DNA of 64,000 bases. It comes from Adineta ricciae. Taxonomy: Eukaryota; Rotifera; Eurotatoria; Adinetida; Adinetidae. Both the position numbers and the translations under genes were made by a program. The notes under the pieces were generated by a model. It searched no databases. It saw only the letters and a list, made by a program, of their open reading frames with translations, and was not told where the DNA came from. Where the stretch lies: the NCBI GenBank assembly GCA_905250025.1, contig CAJNOJ010000017.1, positions 620,001 to 684,000 of the forward strand. Reading direction: 5' to 3'. Position 1 is the stretch's first letter, and every line of letters starts with the position of its first letter. Below are positions 34,308-43,990 of this stretch, piece by piece.

Positions 34308-35024
34308 ATGAATACCTTGACTATTCTATTACTTGCTACAGCAGTAGTTTCATGTATTGCTCGACCATCCGATATGCCAAACTGGTTGGGTACATTTACG
34401 CTCGACGATAGTTGCAACCAAGCTGAATGCTGTTGTTTAACACAACAAGCAACTATCTCAAAAATTCGTGATACTCAACTATTGATTACAGCAAATGTTG
34501 CCGGTGCCCCGTGTCGAGAGCAATTGAACGGTTCGACAACGATCTCAGTAGCAATTCCCATTCCTCAGGATAAAGGAGGCTATCAAATCACCACAAATTT
34601 TCTTGGCACCAATAATCGATTCACCCTCAATTCTGACAGTCAATATATTGCCAATGTGAATGTTCAATTTCCCAAATGTAGCGGCTCAGCACAACGATCA
34701 GTCAGCAATTGGGTCGGAACATTTAATGTCGACGATAGTTGCAATCAAAACGAATGCTGTTGTCTATCGGATAAAGTCACAATTACGAAGATAAGCGATA
34801 CACAATTGTTAGTATCAGCTCGTGCAGTAGGTCAAACATGTCCATCAGAATTGAATGGCTCTGTTGAAATACCAATTCCAATCCCGCAAGACAAGAACGG
34901 CTTCCAAACTACAGTCAACTTTCTTGGCAGTATGAATCGATTTACATTAACCTATGATAATCAGTACATTGCCAATGCTAACTTACAATCTCCTAAATGT
35001 AGTGGTATGGCGCGACGAGCATAA
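34308..35024 (+). CDS. Secreted twin-repeat, Cys-rich protein (unrecognised)
   Basis: A single-exon ORF of 238 residues. Signal peptide MNTLTILLLATAVVSCIARP, then two tandem copies of one domain of about 105 residues. Each copy begins NW(L/V)GTF, then DDSCNQ-x-ECCCL, T(I)xKIxDTQLL, a single Cys, LNGS, IPIPQDK, NFLG..NRFTL, QYIAN and ends PKCSG. Five cysteines per unit are conserved between copies. The beta-rich, signal-bearing layout suggests an extracellular binding protein, but I recognise no family. A potential N-glycosylation site (NGS) is conserved in both units. A TATA box lies upstream. No intron interrupts it, in contrast to its neighbours. Confidence 0.8.
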   Translation: MNTLTILLLATAVVSCIARPSDMPNWLGTFTLDDSCNQAECCCLTQQATISKIRDTQLLITANVAGAPCREQLNGSTTISVAIPIPQDKGGYQITTNFLGTNNRFTLNSDSQYIANVNVQFPKCSGSAQRSVSNWVGTFNVDDSCNQNECCCLSDKVTITKISDTQLLVSARAVGQTCPSELNGSVEIPIPIPQDKNGFQTTVNFLGSMNRFTLTYDNQYIANANLQSPKCSGMARRA

Positions 35025-35654
35025 TCAGCTCTATGAACTGCATTCACCTTTTGCAATAAAATTCATATATTGCTATTAAACAATAACTAATAAATTGACA
35101 TACAGCAACCTCTGTAGCTGTTTTTGCTGAGTTAAAATTTATCAGTTCTACTTAAACGGACTGCCCTCTATAGGAAGATTTCATCTTAATCATGATTAGA
35201 AATAACCTTTTCGTTCTCAAGCAGTGATCGCTTTCTATATGAACGCATATCGGCACGAATGAATGTTCGATTTGTCATAGGCAGAGGAGATAGATCTCAA
35301 AAAGGTTCAATTTCCTAGACGGTCAGCTCGTTCACTGTATATTTATCATCGACGATATTTAAAAACTATCCTGTCAATGGAAACGAACGACACACATTTT
35401 GACAGGTATTGTTCGTTATAATGTGTTTCCATTTATTCATCGTACCGACCAATGTTATCGTTCGAGGATGATTTAACATGATAAATCACTATCTGCTGAA
35501 TAGAAAGCGGCGGACGACGAATGATCGCCAACACGGGCAGTTTGATCATATTCTTCTTTCAATAGGCAGCTATGCTTCTTCATTCAAATATAAATACACC
35601 GCGTATATTGTAGGTATCTTTGATTCGTCAAAATTTGTCACATTTATACTAAAA
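35025..35654. other. Intergenic region with TATA-like site
   Basis: Contains AATAAA near 35057 (polyadenylation signal for the twin-repeat gene) and, near 35588-35597, AATATAAATA, a TATA-like element about 60 bases before the next start. Short ORFs are not supported. Confidence 0.45.
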
Positions 35655-37769
35655 ATGGCTACACTTGCAGCACCGTGTAGTTCCGGTAAACAAGTTATTA
35701 TTTCTCTGCGTGATCATTCTCATGAAGTATGTGTAGCAGCATCAGAGAGAATATATTGGGAACAGGTAGATATGACTAAAAGTTGCACAAAAGTCAATCA
35801 ATTCATTGTAAAAAGCGAATCTCTGTAGTTAACACAAAACTCGAGTATTACCATTGCAGTCAATGGAAAATATGTTCCCAAAGAACTGAATTCAATCTGT
35901 AGTGACGATGAACAACCAAGGCTTCATCTTATGATTCAATCGCATCATGAACGAGATTCGAATCAACTCGAAGGTATGTGTACACCTTATATTCGTATTC
36001 GATGCATTTTCATATGTAGGCGTATGTTCTCAAATTTATTTGGATCTTATCAAATTTAAATACCACGATCTACCTCATTTTGACGTGAGAAACTCGATCG
36101 AATCACGACATGTATATTCCTAGTATAATCTATGTTTTAGCATAACTTTCGTCAAATGCTGGTCTATGGCTCTCTGTACAACTCTCTTCCTGATGAAACG
36201 TTTGAAATCGATCGTTATTTACTTGGTCAACGTGTAGGATAAATATATCAAACTTGTGATATGTTATTGATTTAACCAATATGCGTTTTAGAACAGTCAC
36301 ATCAAAAGAATAAGACATACATTAGAGTGTGCGATCGATGTGGAAAGATTATCATCGTATCGATATCGTTTTGCCATTAGGTAAGCCAATGAATCACTTA
36401 GTTTCTTTTCGATCATTGTCGGTTTTGATGAAGACATGAAAAGCAAAGTATCATGAATCTCGCTGCTATTCAAATTCAAGCACTTGTACGACAAGCTCAA
36501 GATCAATATATAATCGCATTTGCTACAAGTATTGGTCGAAGTTTGAGCGGCTCTTCAGAACGCTCAGATATTATGGAAACTTGTAAGTTCACAATTAAAA
36601 ATCATCTGTTTTCTAAGAAGTGTTTTTTGAAGCGTTCTCGAATGCACACGATTTTCCGTCATTTACGTCATTTCAGTCGATGAACAAACGAGTATGTCGT
36701 AGAAAACTGTACAATCAATAATATACTACGATGCTTTTTCCTATTCGAAGAGACGAGAAGATGATGTAGAACAAACAACGACTAATAGTAAAAGCAATCA
36801 ACGCTGTTACCTATTTTAAAACACATTTCTTTCCTTTAGCTTCAATAATCACAGTATCCGATCAAAGTGACGACGAATCGACCACGAGTGAAACACGGTA
36901 TGATGACGATGATAATAATGGAGGTTTGGATTCAAATTCGACTTTAAACACGTCTCCAGTATTGGATGCTTCTGATTATCATACATGTGATGTACGCCCA
37001 TTCGTAGATCAGTTCTGTGTGCTAAAGTTGTAATGTGAGCTGAAATGAGTTCGTAGTAACCCAAACTCATGATGATAATTAATGTACATAATGTTTGATT
37101 ATGACTTGAAAAAAGTAGGCGAAAGAAAACAGTTAACAGACTTCCTTTTTTGAGTCAATTAGATACGCTTGGTAGTATCTATGAAGTATATGTTCAGAGA
37201 CGCTTGGTAGTCTCTAAGACATTGGGATTTGGATCAAATGAGTCCGTTAGATGTCAATTGATGATAGTATAATCAATCTAAAAGAAAGACAGTCCGATGA
37301 GATGGAATCATTTGTTTTCTTCTTTTCTAATCATTAGTTTATACCTAGAGAACGACGCCGTGAGGATATGGAACATCTTCTTGATCGTATATGTAAACGA
37401 ATGCGAGATCGTACGCCTAAAGACGATGTGGCGAAAGCGCGTGAAGATTCTAGTCAAATCAAATCATATTTTCGTAATCCAAACACGTCAAAGCACGGTT
37501 CGACTGAACTGGAATCCGCCTTGGAATTAGTCGAACATGAGATCGATCTACGCACACGTAACATGTCAAATCATAAATGTACATTAGTTTTTAACAAACA
37601 ATTAAAAATGGGTGCTGGTGTATGCGATCGATTAAAACGAACAGCTAAGGTTCTTGCCTACAAGCAACTGATGACTATGACAAGAGATACTCCAAGAGAA
37701 TATTTAAAAGTAAAACCAACGAAAGATGGATTTTGGAAAGCCATCATCGATTCCAGACAAAGTCAATAA
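35655..37769 (+). CDS. Unrecognised nine-exon gene with basic helical C-terminus
   Basis: Exons 35655-35765, 35829-35973, 36020-36084, 36141-36233, 36292-36380, 36449-36582, 36677-36691, 36840-36991 and 37338-37769 join in phase to 1,236 bases, 411 residues. An apparent in-frame TAG at 35826 is the AG of a 63-base intron. The N-terminal half looks folded (QVIISLRDHSHEVCVAA, SITIAVNGKYVP, RLHLMIQSHHE, LVYGSLYNSLPDETFEIDRYL). An acidic Ser/Thr/Asp linker follows (DDESTTSETRYDDDDNNGG), then a basic tail whose end (TLVFNKQLKMGAGVCDRLKR, AKVLAYKQLM) is weakly like a double-stranded RNA-binding domain. Exon 7 is only 15 bases. The least certain join is exon 8 to 9 across a 346-base intron; alternatively exon 8 runs to a TAA at 37030-37032. 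No family assigned. Confidence 0.55.
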
Positions 37770-38001
37770 TGCAATATTTGTCATTAGTATTGAATTCATA
37801 TTCTCTTTTGAATTCAGTGTCAGAATAATTAAATATACATAGTGTTTTTTTTTATTTCTAATGTGTATACATAAGCAAATAAGTGTATCACTCTCTGTGA
37901 TGTGTTATGTTTTTTTTGGAGTCATTTGATTCAATGCTTGTTTCAAATATATATATCTATATTTGACAAACCTTATTTAGCGTTCTTTTTATTGATCAAT
38001 G

Positions 38002-38313
38002 ATGATACGTCTGCATATATGTTGTCTGTTCTTTGCTGTAATCATGTTGATGTCCATCGAAAGTAGACGTAAGTCGAGTTTTTTTTTATTAAGACAAGTG
38101 GATGGAAGATTTCGTTTAGCTACGTACGATGGTACATGTGGGATTAACGAAGAATTCGTAACTTGCGGCATTGAATGCGAACGATCCTGTAGTAATGTTC
38201 GTGTACCTCAAATAACATGCAATCATATGTGCGCGATTGGTTGTTTTTGCGTGAAAGGATTCGTACGGCGAAGTGATGCAAATAGTGCGTGTATAAGAGA
38301 CACGGAGTGTTAA
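38002..38313 (+). CDS. Secreted TIL-domain protein (protease inhibitor type)
   Basis: A short single-exon ORF. MIRLHICCLFFAVIMLMSIES is a signal peptide (an ATG at 37999 is equally possible). The mature part carries the trypsin-inhibitor-like cysteine pattern: CGINEEFVTCGIECERSC, then C...C...GCFCVKGF..R, ending C....C, ten cysteines in five expected disulfides. Such domains inhibit serine proteases or occur in extracellular proteins; the reactive-site residue cannot be set reliably here. An S1 protease is encoded elsewhere in the window, but nothing links the two. A GTAAGT near 38069 is followed by an AG only 26 bases later, too short for an intron. Confidence 0.78.
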   Translation: MIRLHICCLFFAVIMLMSIESRRKSSFFLLRQVDGRFRLATYDGTCGINEEFVTCGIECERSCSNVRVPQITCNHMCAIGCFCVKGFVRRSDANSACIRDTEC

Positions 38314-38563
38314 ATGCTATTCATGTGTTCTTTTTTCTCTTATTTTCAACTTAATAATAAATTATTCTGTTCTACTCTGTATCAAAGTTTAGATGGAAGA
38401 AGAAAGCTCATTCTTTTGATGAATATATTGAATAACCGACAAACTTTCAAATGACATTAGATCACATAATGGGATAGATAAGATTCGTAGCTGAGGAAAA
38501 GTTTACCGTTAAAATGTTGTATAAAATTGATTACGACTATTATTTTTTTCGAAGCGTACCGCA

Positions 38564-40278
38564 ATGAGTGATGGCCAAGCCCTTCCGACGCAATTCAATC
38601 CAATTCCGAGGGATATTTCTTTTATTTCTCCGACTATTTCGGCATTGTCATTACAATCTGAACCGAAAATAAAAGGTCGATACCTTCAACAATATGGACC
38701 GTTTGGTGTACTTGTAGTACTGTTACTGGTCATTTTAATTATCGTTGCAGTTATTGTTTCTCGAACGTCGTCTTATTCAGCAGCACCTATTGCAATAACA
38801 CCAATACAACATGCTAACAAATCAGTAGAGAAGAATGATTCATTAGTAGCGTCAATTGAGCTCGAGAATATGCTCGTTCATCTTCGTCAATTAACCAGTC
38901 GTGCAATAGGAACAGTGGCATTCAATCGAACCATGGATTATCTTACTGGACAACTGAACAAAGAAAGTAGTTTGACTGTTCAAAAATATTACTTCTCTGT
39001 GCCTCGCTCAGAACTTGCTGGTCGTCCAATACTTATGGCTTTACCGAACACATCGAATGCATCGCTATTCCAGTACCCCAGTGATTTCGTTTCCATGGAT
39101 CTTTCAAAAGAAGCACGCAACTGGTCATTGCTCGAGGGGCGACCGTTGTCCGTTGTTTCTCGTCTAGGTTGTTTGATAGAAGATTGGAATGCAATTAAAG
39201 AAGGTGATGTAGCTCTAGTTAGAAGAGGTATTTGCACATTTGTTGAAAAAGTTCTCTTTGGAATGAGCAAACGTGCTAGTGCCGTACTGATTTACAATGA
39301 TGGATTGACTATGGATCGTTTCGAACCATTGAATGGAACACGGGCACCGAGGAATAATACTATACCAACCTTGTTTCTATCGTACGGAGCAGGCATGCGA
39401 CTTATTCTGGAAAATATCACTCGAGTTTACCTGAAATTGGAATATCGAGAACTTTCACCTGCTATTGTAACCAATGTATGTGCCGATACAAAATTAGGCA
39501 ATCCGAATCACACTATTGTTGTTGGTAGTCATAGCGATAGCGTTGCGGCAGGTAAATTATTATGTAAGAATGAGCACTGTCGGCTACTTCTTGATTTTCA
39601 GGCCCTGGCTTGAATGACAATGGTAGTGGATTTGCAGCAACATTAGCAATTGCACTGAATTTAGCACGTTTATTGACTTATACAAACTATGGGTTGACTA
39701 TGCATTCTCGTATAAAATTCTGTTGGTGGGGCGGAGAAGAAGCCGGTTTATTAGGTTCAAAAAATTTCGTCAAACGAGCTAAAGCCGATGGTTCACTTAG
39801 TGCATATTCTGTAAACCTGAATTTTGATATGTTAGCATCACCGAACTTTATCTTTGGAGTTTATGACGGTAAAACAGCTAATAATCAAACGACTCCAGTG
39901 CGTGCATTACCTGGTAGTAACCGAATTACGCGTCTATTTACAGAATATTTTGATCGAAATCATCTACCGTGGGACTATACAGAATTCAGTGGTCGAAGTG
40001 ATTATGGTCCTTTCCTTGCTGAAGGTATAGCATGTGGCGGCCTATTCTCAGGTGCGGATGATGTTAGAACTGAAGAGCAACGTGATCGGTATTCGAATAT
40101 GTTAGGCCCGGCCTTTAAAGGAATGGCTAATGCCGACCTTGATCCATGCTATCATAGAAAATGTGACACATTGGAAAATTTAAATACTTTCGCTTACCTT
40201 CATATGGTTAAAGCAGCTGCTCATGCAATCGAATATCTAGGTAAGCTCCAAGATCTGAATCAATGGCTTTATCCATAA
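38564..40278 (+). CDS. Membrane-anchored M28 zinc aminopeptidase with PA domain
   Basis: Two exons (38564-39551, 39602-40278) give 1,665 bases, 554 residues. A cytoplasmic N-terminus of about 45 residues is followed by one membrane helix (FGVLVVLLLVILIIVAVIVS), making a type II protein with an outside catalytic domain. A protease-associated (PA) insert (EGDVALVRRGICTFVEKV, ASAVLIYND) precedes the M28 core. Two-zinc ligands by family alignment: His in GSHSDSV, Asp in GLNDNGSG, the Glu pair in WWGGEEAGLLGS, Asp in NFDML and His in DPCYHRKCDT. Several NxS/T sites suit an extracellular location. Family members remove N-terminal residues from peptides. The fold resembles bacterial and fungal aminopeptidase S/Y; metazoan relatives also exist. 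Confidence 0.88.
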
Positions 40279-40865
40279 AAACAATTAAACTTGATTACAT
40301 GTACTTTTCCGTTCAATATTAGTTTCGTTTTACCTAAATTTTCTGTTTGAAATAAAAGAATAGAAATCTCTTCATGTGAATCACTCACTGCTAACGACTA
40401 AAGAATCTGTCAACGTCAACACACTACCTTTCAACTATCATGTGTAAATATTCGTTATATTGCATAAAAAATACCGACTTCAACTTGCTGCACTATCGTC
40501 GATTTTTTTGCATCGAAATCGCTTGTTTGGGAATAAAAAGTGCTTACTCAAAACTAGCTCTTCATCGCCGTAGGATGCAATAAACTGGTAGAGAGGTGAA
40601 GAACTTGCAAGTGCACGAAAGCTTTCTCAAAATGATGTCAGCTGAATCGCACAAAGTGCAGTATCATGCGCCACTTGAATGCATTTCAGTATCTTATCTC
40701 TGCTTCTTTTTTTGCGCATGTCATCAGTTATACTACTTCTATATAAAGAACAAAGTCTAGCAGTGTAATACCATTTCAGGCGAAAGTGAAAAGTAAATTT
40801 TTAAAATAAAACTGTTTTATCATTATTTCGTTGTCTCTCCATTCAGGAACAAAACAATTCGCATA
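40279..40865. other. Intergenic region with promoter and 5' UTR intron
   Basis: CTATATAAAG at about 40738-40747 is a strong TATA candidate. Downstream, GTAAAT at 40793 and TTCAG at 40842-40846 bracket a probable 54-base intron in the 5' UTR of the next gene. The first 400 bases show nothing further. Confidence 0.5.
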
Positions 40866-41624
40866 ATGAAAGTATTTCTTGCTGTTCTCCTTGCTAGTTT
40901 AGCTCTCGTTCATGGTGCTATACCACGTTCACGATGTACTATGCAGTTACGTGCTGGCGGCCTTTCAGCGAATTACAACGAAAGTATTGCTCACGCAATT
41001 CATTCAATGACGGTTCAAGGTTTACAACTCTTTAATCCACGTGCTACTGAAAAGAATACAATTCCAACAGTCAATCACAACTTGCATGACAAAAACGGAC
41101 AAAAAGTTCTTATGTATGCACCAAACGACCAACTTCCATCCGATTACTTCGATTTCACCATGAATATGATTGACAAAGTTTGTTTAAAAAAACACATTTT
41201 CTCTCTTTTTGTTCCACTCAACAAATCAATTTTTCTCTCTCATTAGATCCTCTCTATGATCGGCAAATCCGATGATGGTCTTGGTGCTCACTGGTCATCA
41301 ACCGAACGAATAGTCCACAAATTTCATATGTGGGATTTATGGCTCCGTCTTCAAAAAGAAGTCCGTGAATTGAAAACCAAACCAAGCGGATCCATCTGCA
41401 AATGCGTTTTGGATGTTGAATCCAACGGTATCTTTCAAGCTGTTCAATGGATCGCTGCCCATTATGAATCAGGTACACCAATTACTCTACTCGACCGTCC
41501 AATTCCAAAATTGACCGATTCCGAAACATGGGCCTTCTGGAAGAACGATCTTCTTCACTACTACACACCAGAAGCTCTTCACGATGCTGCCGTTTATCTT
41601 CATTGTGCAACCAAAGATTTCTAA
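40866..41624 (+). CDS. Secreted protein of unknown family
   Basis: Two exons (40866-41177 and 41247-41624) joined in phase give 229 residues. Signal peptide MKVFLAVLLASLALVHGA. The mature protein is soluble in character, with several Trp and His residues (HKFHMWDLWLRLQKEV, FQAVQWIAAHYESG, SETWAFWKNDLLHYYTPEAL) and Cys-Lys-Cys in ICKCVLDVE. I recognise no domain. The TATA box, short 5' UTR intron and clean signal peptide suggest a well-expressed extracellular product. Confidence 0.75.
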
Positions 41625-42406
41625 GCAGAAACACACCTGGGCTAAGACATTGACAATGAATTTTTTTCTTTAATTATCAATTAAATAAACTACATATCCC
41701 AGTGAATAAACCTACTTGTCATGTCAATTTCATGTCACATCATCGTTCTTCATTCAATAGTATTACTCGATAGAGTTTAAATGTCAAAAGAAATTTTCTA
41801 AATTGCTGTTAATGATATCCATATATCACAATTTTATGTAATGTGCATATATGTAACGACTAGTGTTCAAAGACATGTTTATGACTACGTAATAGGAAAC
41901 AATTCCCTTTCTTTCTTTCTCTCTCTCTTTATTTTAAAAACCATGGGACATCTAATTATGTACAAAATTGATTTTCATTTCACTTATCAATATTTAGATA
42001 TAAAACAAGGACGTATCACAATATGATATGATATTTCTCACACAACATCTTCCAAACGAACGTTCAATGCTCGTACATCGGAACGAAATTTCAAACAAGA
42101 GAGAGCGAACATCTATGTCCTGACCATTGACATACAAACGTCCTAGTTATTATTGTTCCGGTCGAATGCTTCGACGTTTTTACACACGTTCATTCGTTCT
42201 CTTCTTCATTCTTTTTTTCATCTTTCGTTCTGTTGAATCAATCAAGCAACACAGACTATATATTCACTCGAGTTAGTTAGACAGAGATACAAATATTTCA
42301 TCCTATCAACAACAAAAACACTTCTTTGTATTGTAGATTATTGATATGGAGGCCAAACAATAGCATTGAATAAAGGTCGTTTTTCTAGCACAATAAACAT
42401 ATCATA
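41625..42406. other. Intergenic region
   Basis: AATAAA sites near 41684 and 41705 fit polyadenylation of the secreted-protein gene. The remainder is AT-rich, with a CT-rich run at about 41908-41930. No supportable gene. Confidence 0.4.
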
Positions 42407-43990
42407 ATGCCTGATGTTCAATTCGAGATTATTGGGTTAGACGATATTGGTAAAGATATACTCAAAACCAGTTCATCGAAAAAAACAACTAATCGTTCGT
42501 CTTACAAACTATCCGATGCTGATGTGGAGAATCTTAAACATTATCTAAATCGATATAACCAACAACTTTCCAAATCATCAACAACGAAAAAAGTCTTTCA
42601 AGAAATTTCGTCTCCAGATTTAACACGAGTGTCGACCTGTTCATTTGCTTACCGCAGTCATATGCATGATTATGTTGACATTACTGAGGATTTTTACTCG
42701 GAGAAACTCTACAGTGAACTGAGTAAACCGGCTGAACATACTCAACCGTTAACTGATATTTATCGTTATCATCATCACTATCGTCGACATCATCAACATG
42801 CCAGACAAGCCCATGAAAAACTATCACCGCCAACTGTCTCACGTGAGAATTCGAGTCTTTCACTAGAGTTTGCAACATGTGGGATGAAAAAGAATATGCG
42901 TTTACCTGTTCCACACGAAAACTTCTCTTTAACTAACGGATGTTTTGGTGATGATGCAGGTTTTACAATACGACACAAACTCAAGAATTTCTTTGGTAAA
43001 AACGCTGTTCTCTTCGCAGAGTCTTGACATTTGAACATCTTTCTTCTAGGAATATCGGATGGCGCCGGTGGTAATTTAATGTACGGCTTTGATCCACGTC
43101 TTTTTTCGGAATCATTAATGCGCAATTGTTCAACTCTTGCTGACTCAGGCAAATACTCCACTAGTGAACCCAAGCGTCTTCTGTGTCATGCGTTCGATCG
43201 TGTTCAAACAGAAAACTGTTATGGTCTATACTCTTCCCCATTTTCTCTTGTGACTTATACGCTTTGCTCGTCTGTATCATATAGGTAGTGCAACAGCATG
43301 TGTGGTCGGCGTCGATTGTGAAACTGGTCAACTTCACTCAGTTAATATTGGTGATTCAGGTTATGTGATTGTTCGAAAAGGTCGAGTCGTATATCGATCA
43401 CGTTCACAAAAAATGAACGGTGATTGTCCAAGACAATTGGATGTTTATCCCTGGACAGCATCATTAAAAAGAAAAGGCCTCAATTATACTCAAATATCGT
43501 AAGTTTCCTTTCGCCTTGGACTATCACATAAGTAATATGAGAATCATTATTGTGGAAGAGCGAAAAAGCGCTTTTTTAATGTGTCGATTGAACCTTCAGC
43601 ATGACATAATCAGAGATAAAAACAAGGCTTTAGTTATATTCATTTCCTTGAAATTTATCAGTGATTTAGCGATTTAACATTGATTTTTCTTGTGGATATT
43701 TAGGAGTCTTGATGCAATCTGTCAGAATTTCCAATTAGAATTAGACGATGTTATTATTCTTTCTACTGATGGTCTCTTCGATAACGTTCCTGATCGTTTA
43801 ATCGAACGAATTCTCTCGAAAGTAAATGAACACATTATCATTGTGCTTTATCTCGTGGATTTCTCTTTAGAATCATTCGTTGAAACATGCTGCTAATTGT
43901 TTGGTTAATCACGCTGTTCGTTATTACGTCAAACCAGATGATATTCTTGTAATTATGGCACGTGTGACCAAGGAAAACGAGAAACAATAA
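42407..43990 (+). CDS. PPTC7-like PP2C phosphatase with long N-terminal extension
   Basis: Five exons (42407-42995, 43050-43223, 43285-43498, 43704-43821, 43871-43990) sum to 1,215 bases, 404 residues. The C-terminal half matches PPTC7/PTC7, the metal-dependent phosphatase that in yeast and animals acts in mitochondria: FFGISDGAGGNLMYGFDPRLFS, SATACVVGVD, VNIGDSGYVIVRKGRVVYRS, VIILSTDGLFDNVPD and KPDDILVIMARV, with the metal-binding aspartates of DG, GD, DG and DD present. The roughly 190 residues before the domain are polar, with a His-rich patch (YRYHHHYRRHHQHARQAH), not a clear mitochondrial presequence, so location is uncertain. The catalytic domain is slightly shorter than usual. A 205-base intron separates exons 3 and 4. 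Confidence 0.85.

Noticed and set aside
35826..35828. Apparent premature TAG in the unrecognised gene starting at 35655
   Set aside because: It is the acceptor end (CTGTAG) of a 63-base GT/AG intron at 35766-35828 in phase zero; removing it leaves an open frame and the full nine-exon sum is a multiple of three.
36297..36506. Minus-strand ORF with a Ser/Leu-rich product
   Set aside because: Overlaps exons 5 and 6 of a plus-strand model that is phase-consistent throughout; no homology of its own.
38066..38095. Possible intron in the TIL-domain gene (GTAAGT to TTAAG)
   Set aside because: Only about 26 bases long, below the shortest clear intron here (40), and the read-through frame is fine.
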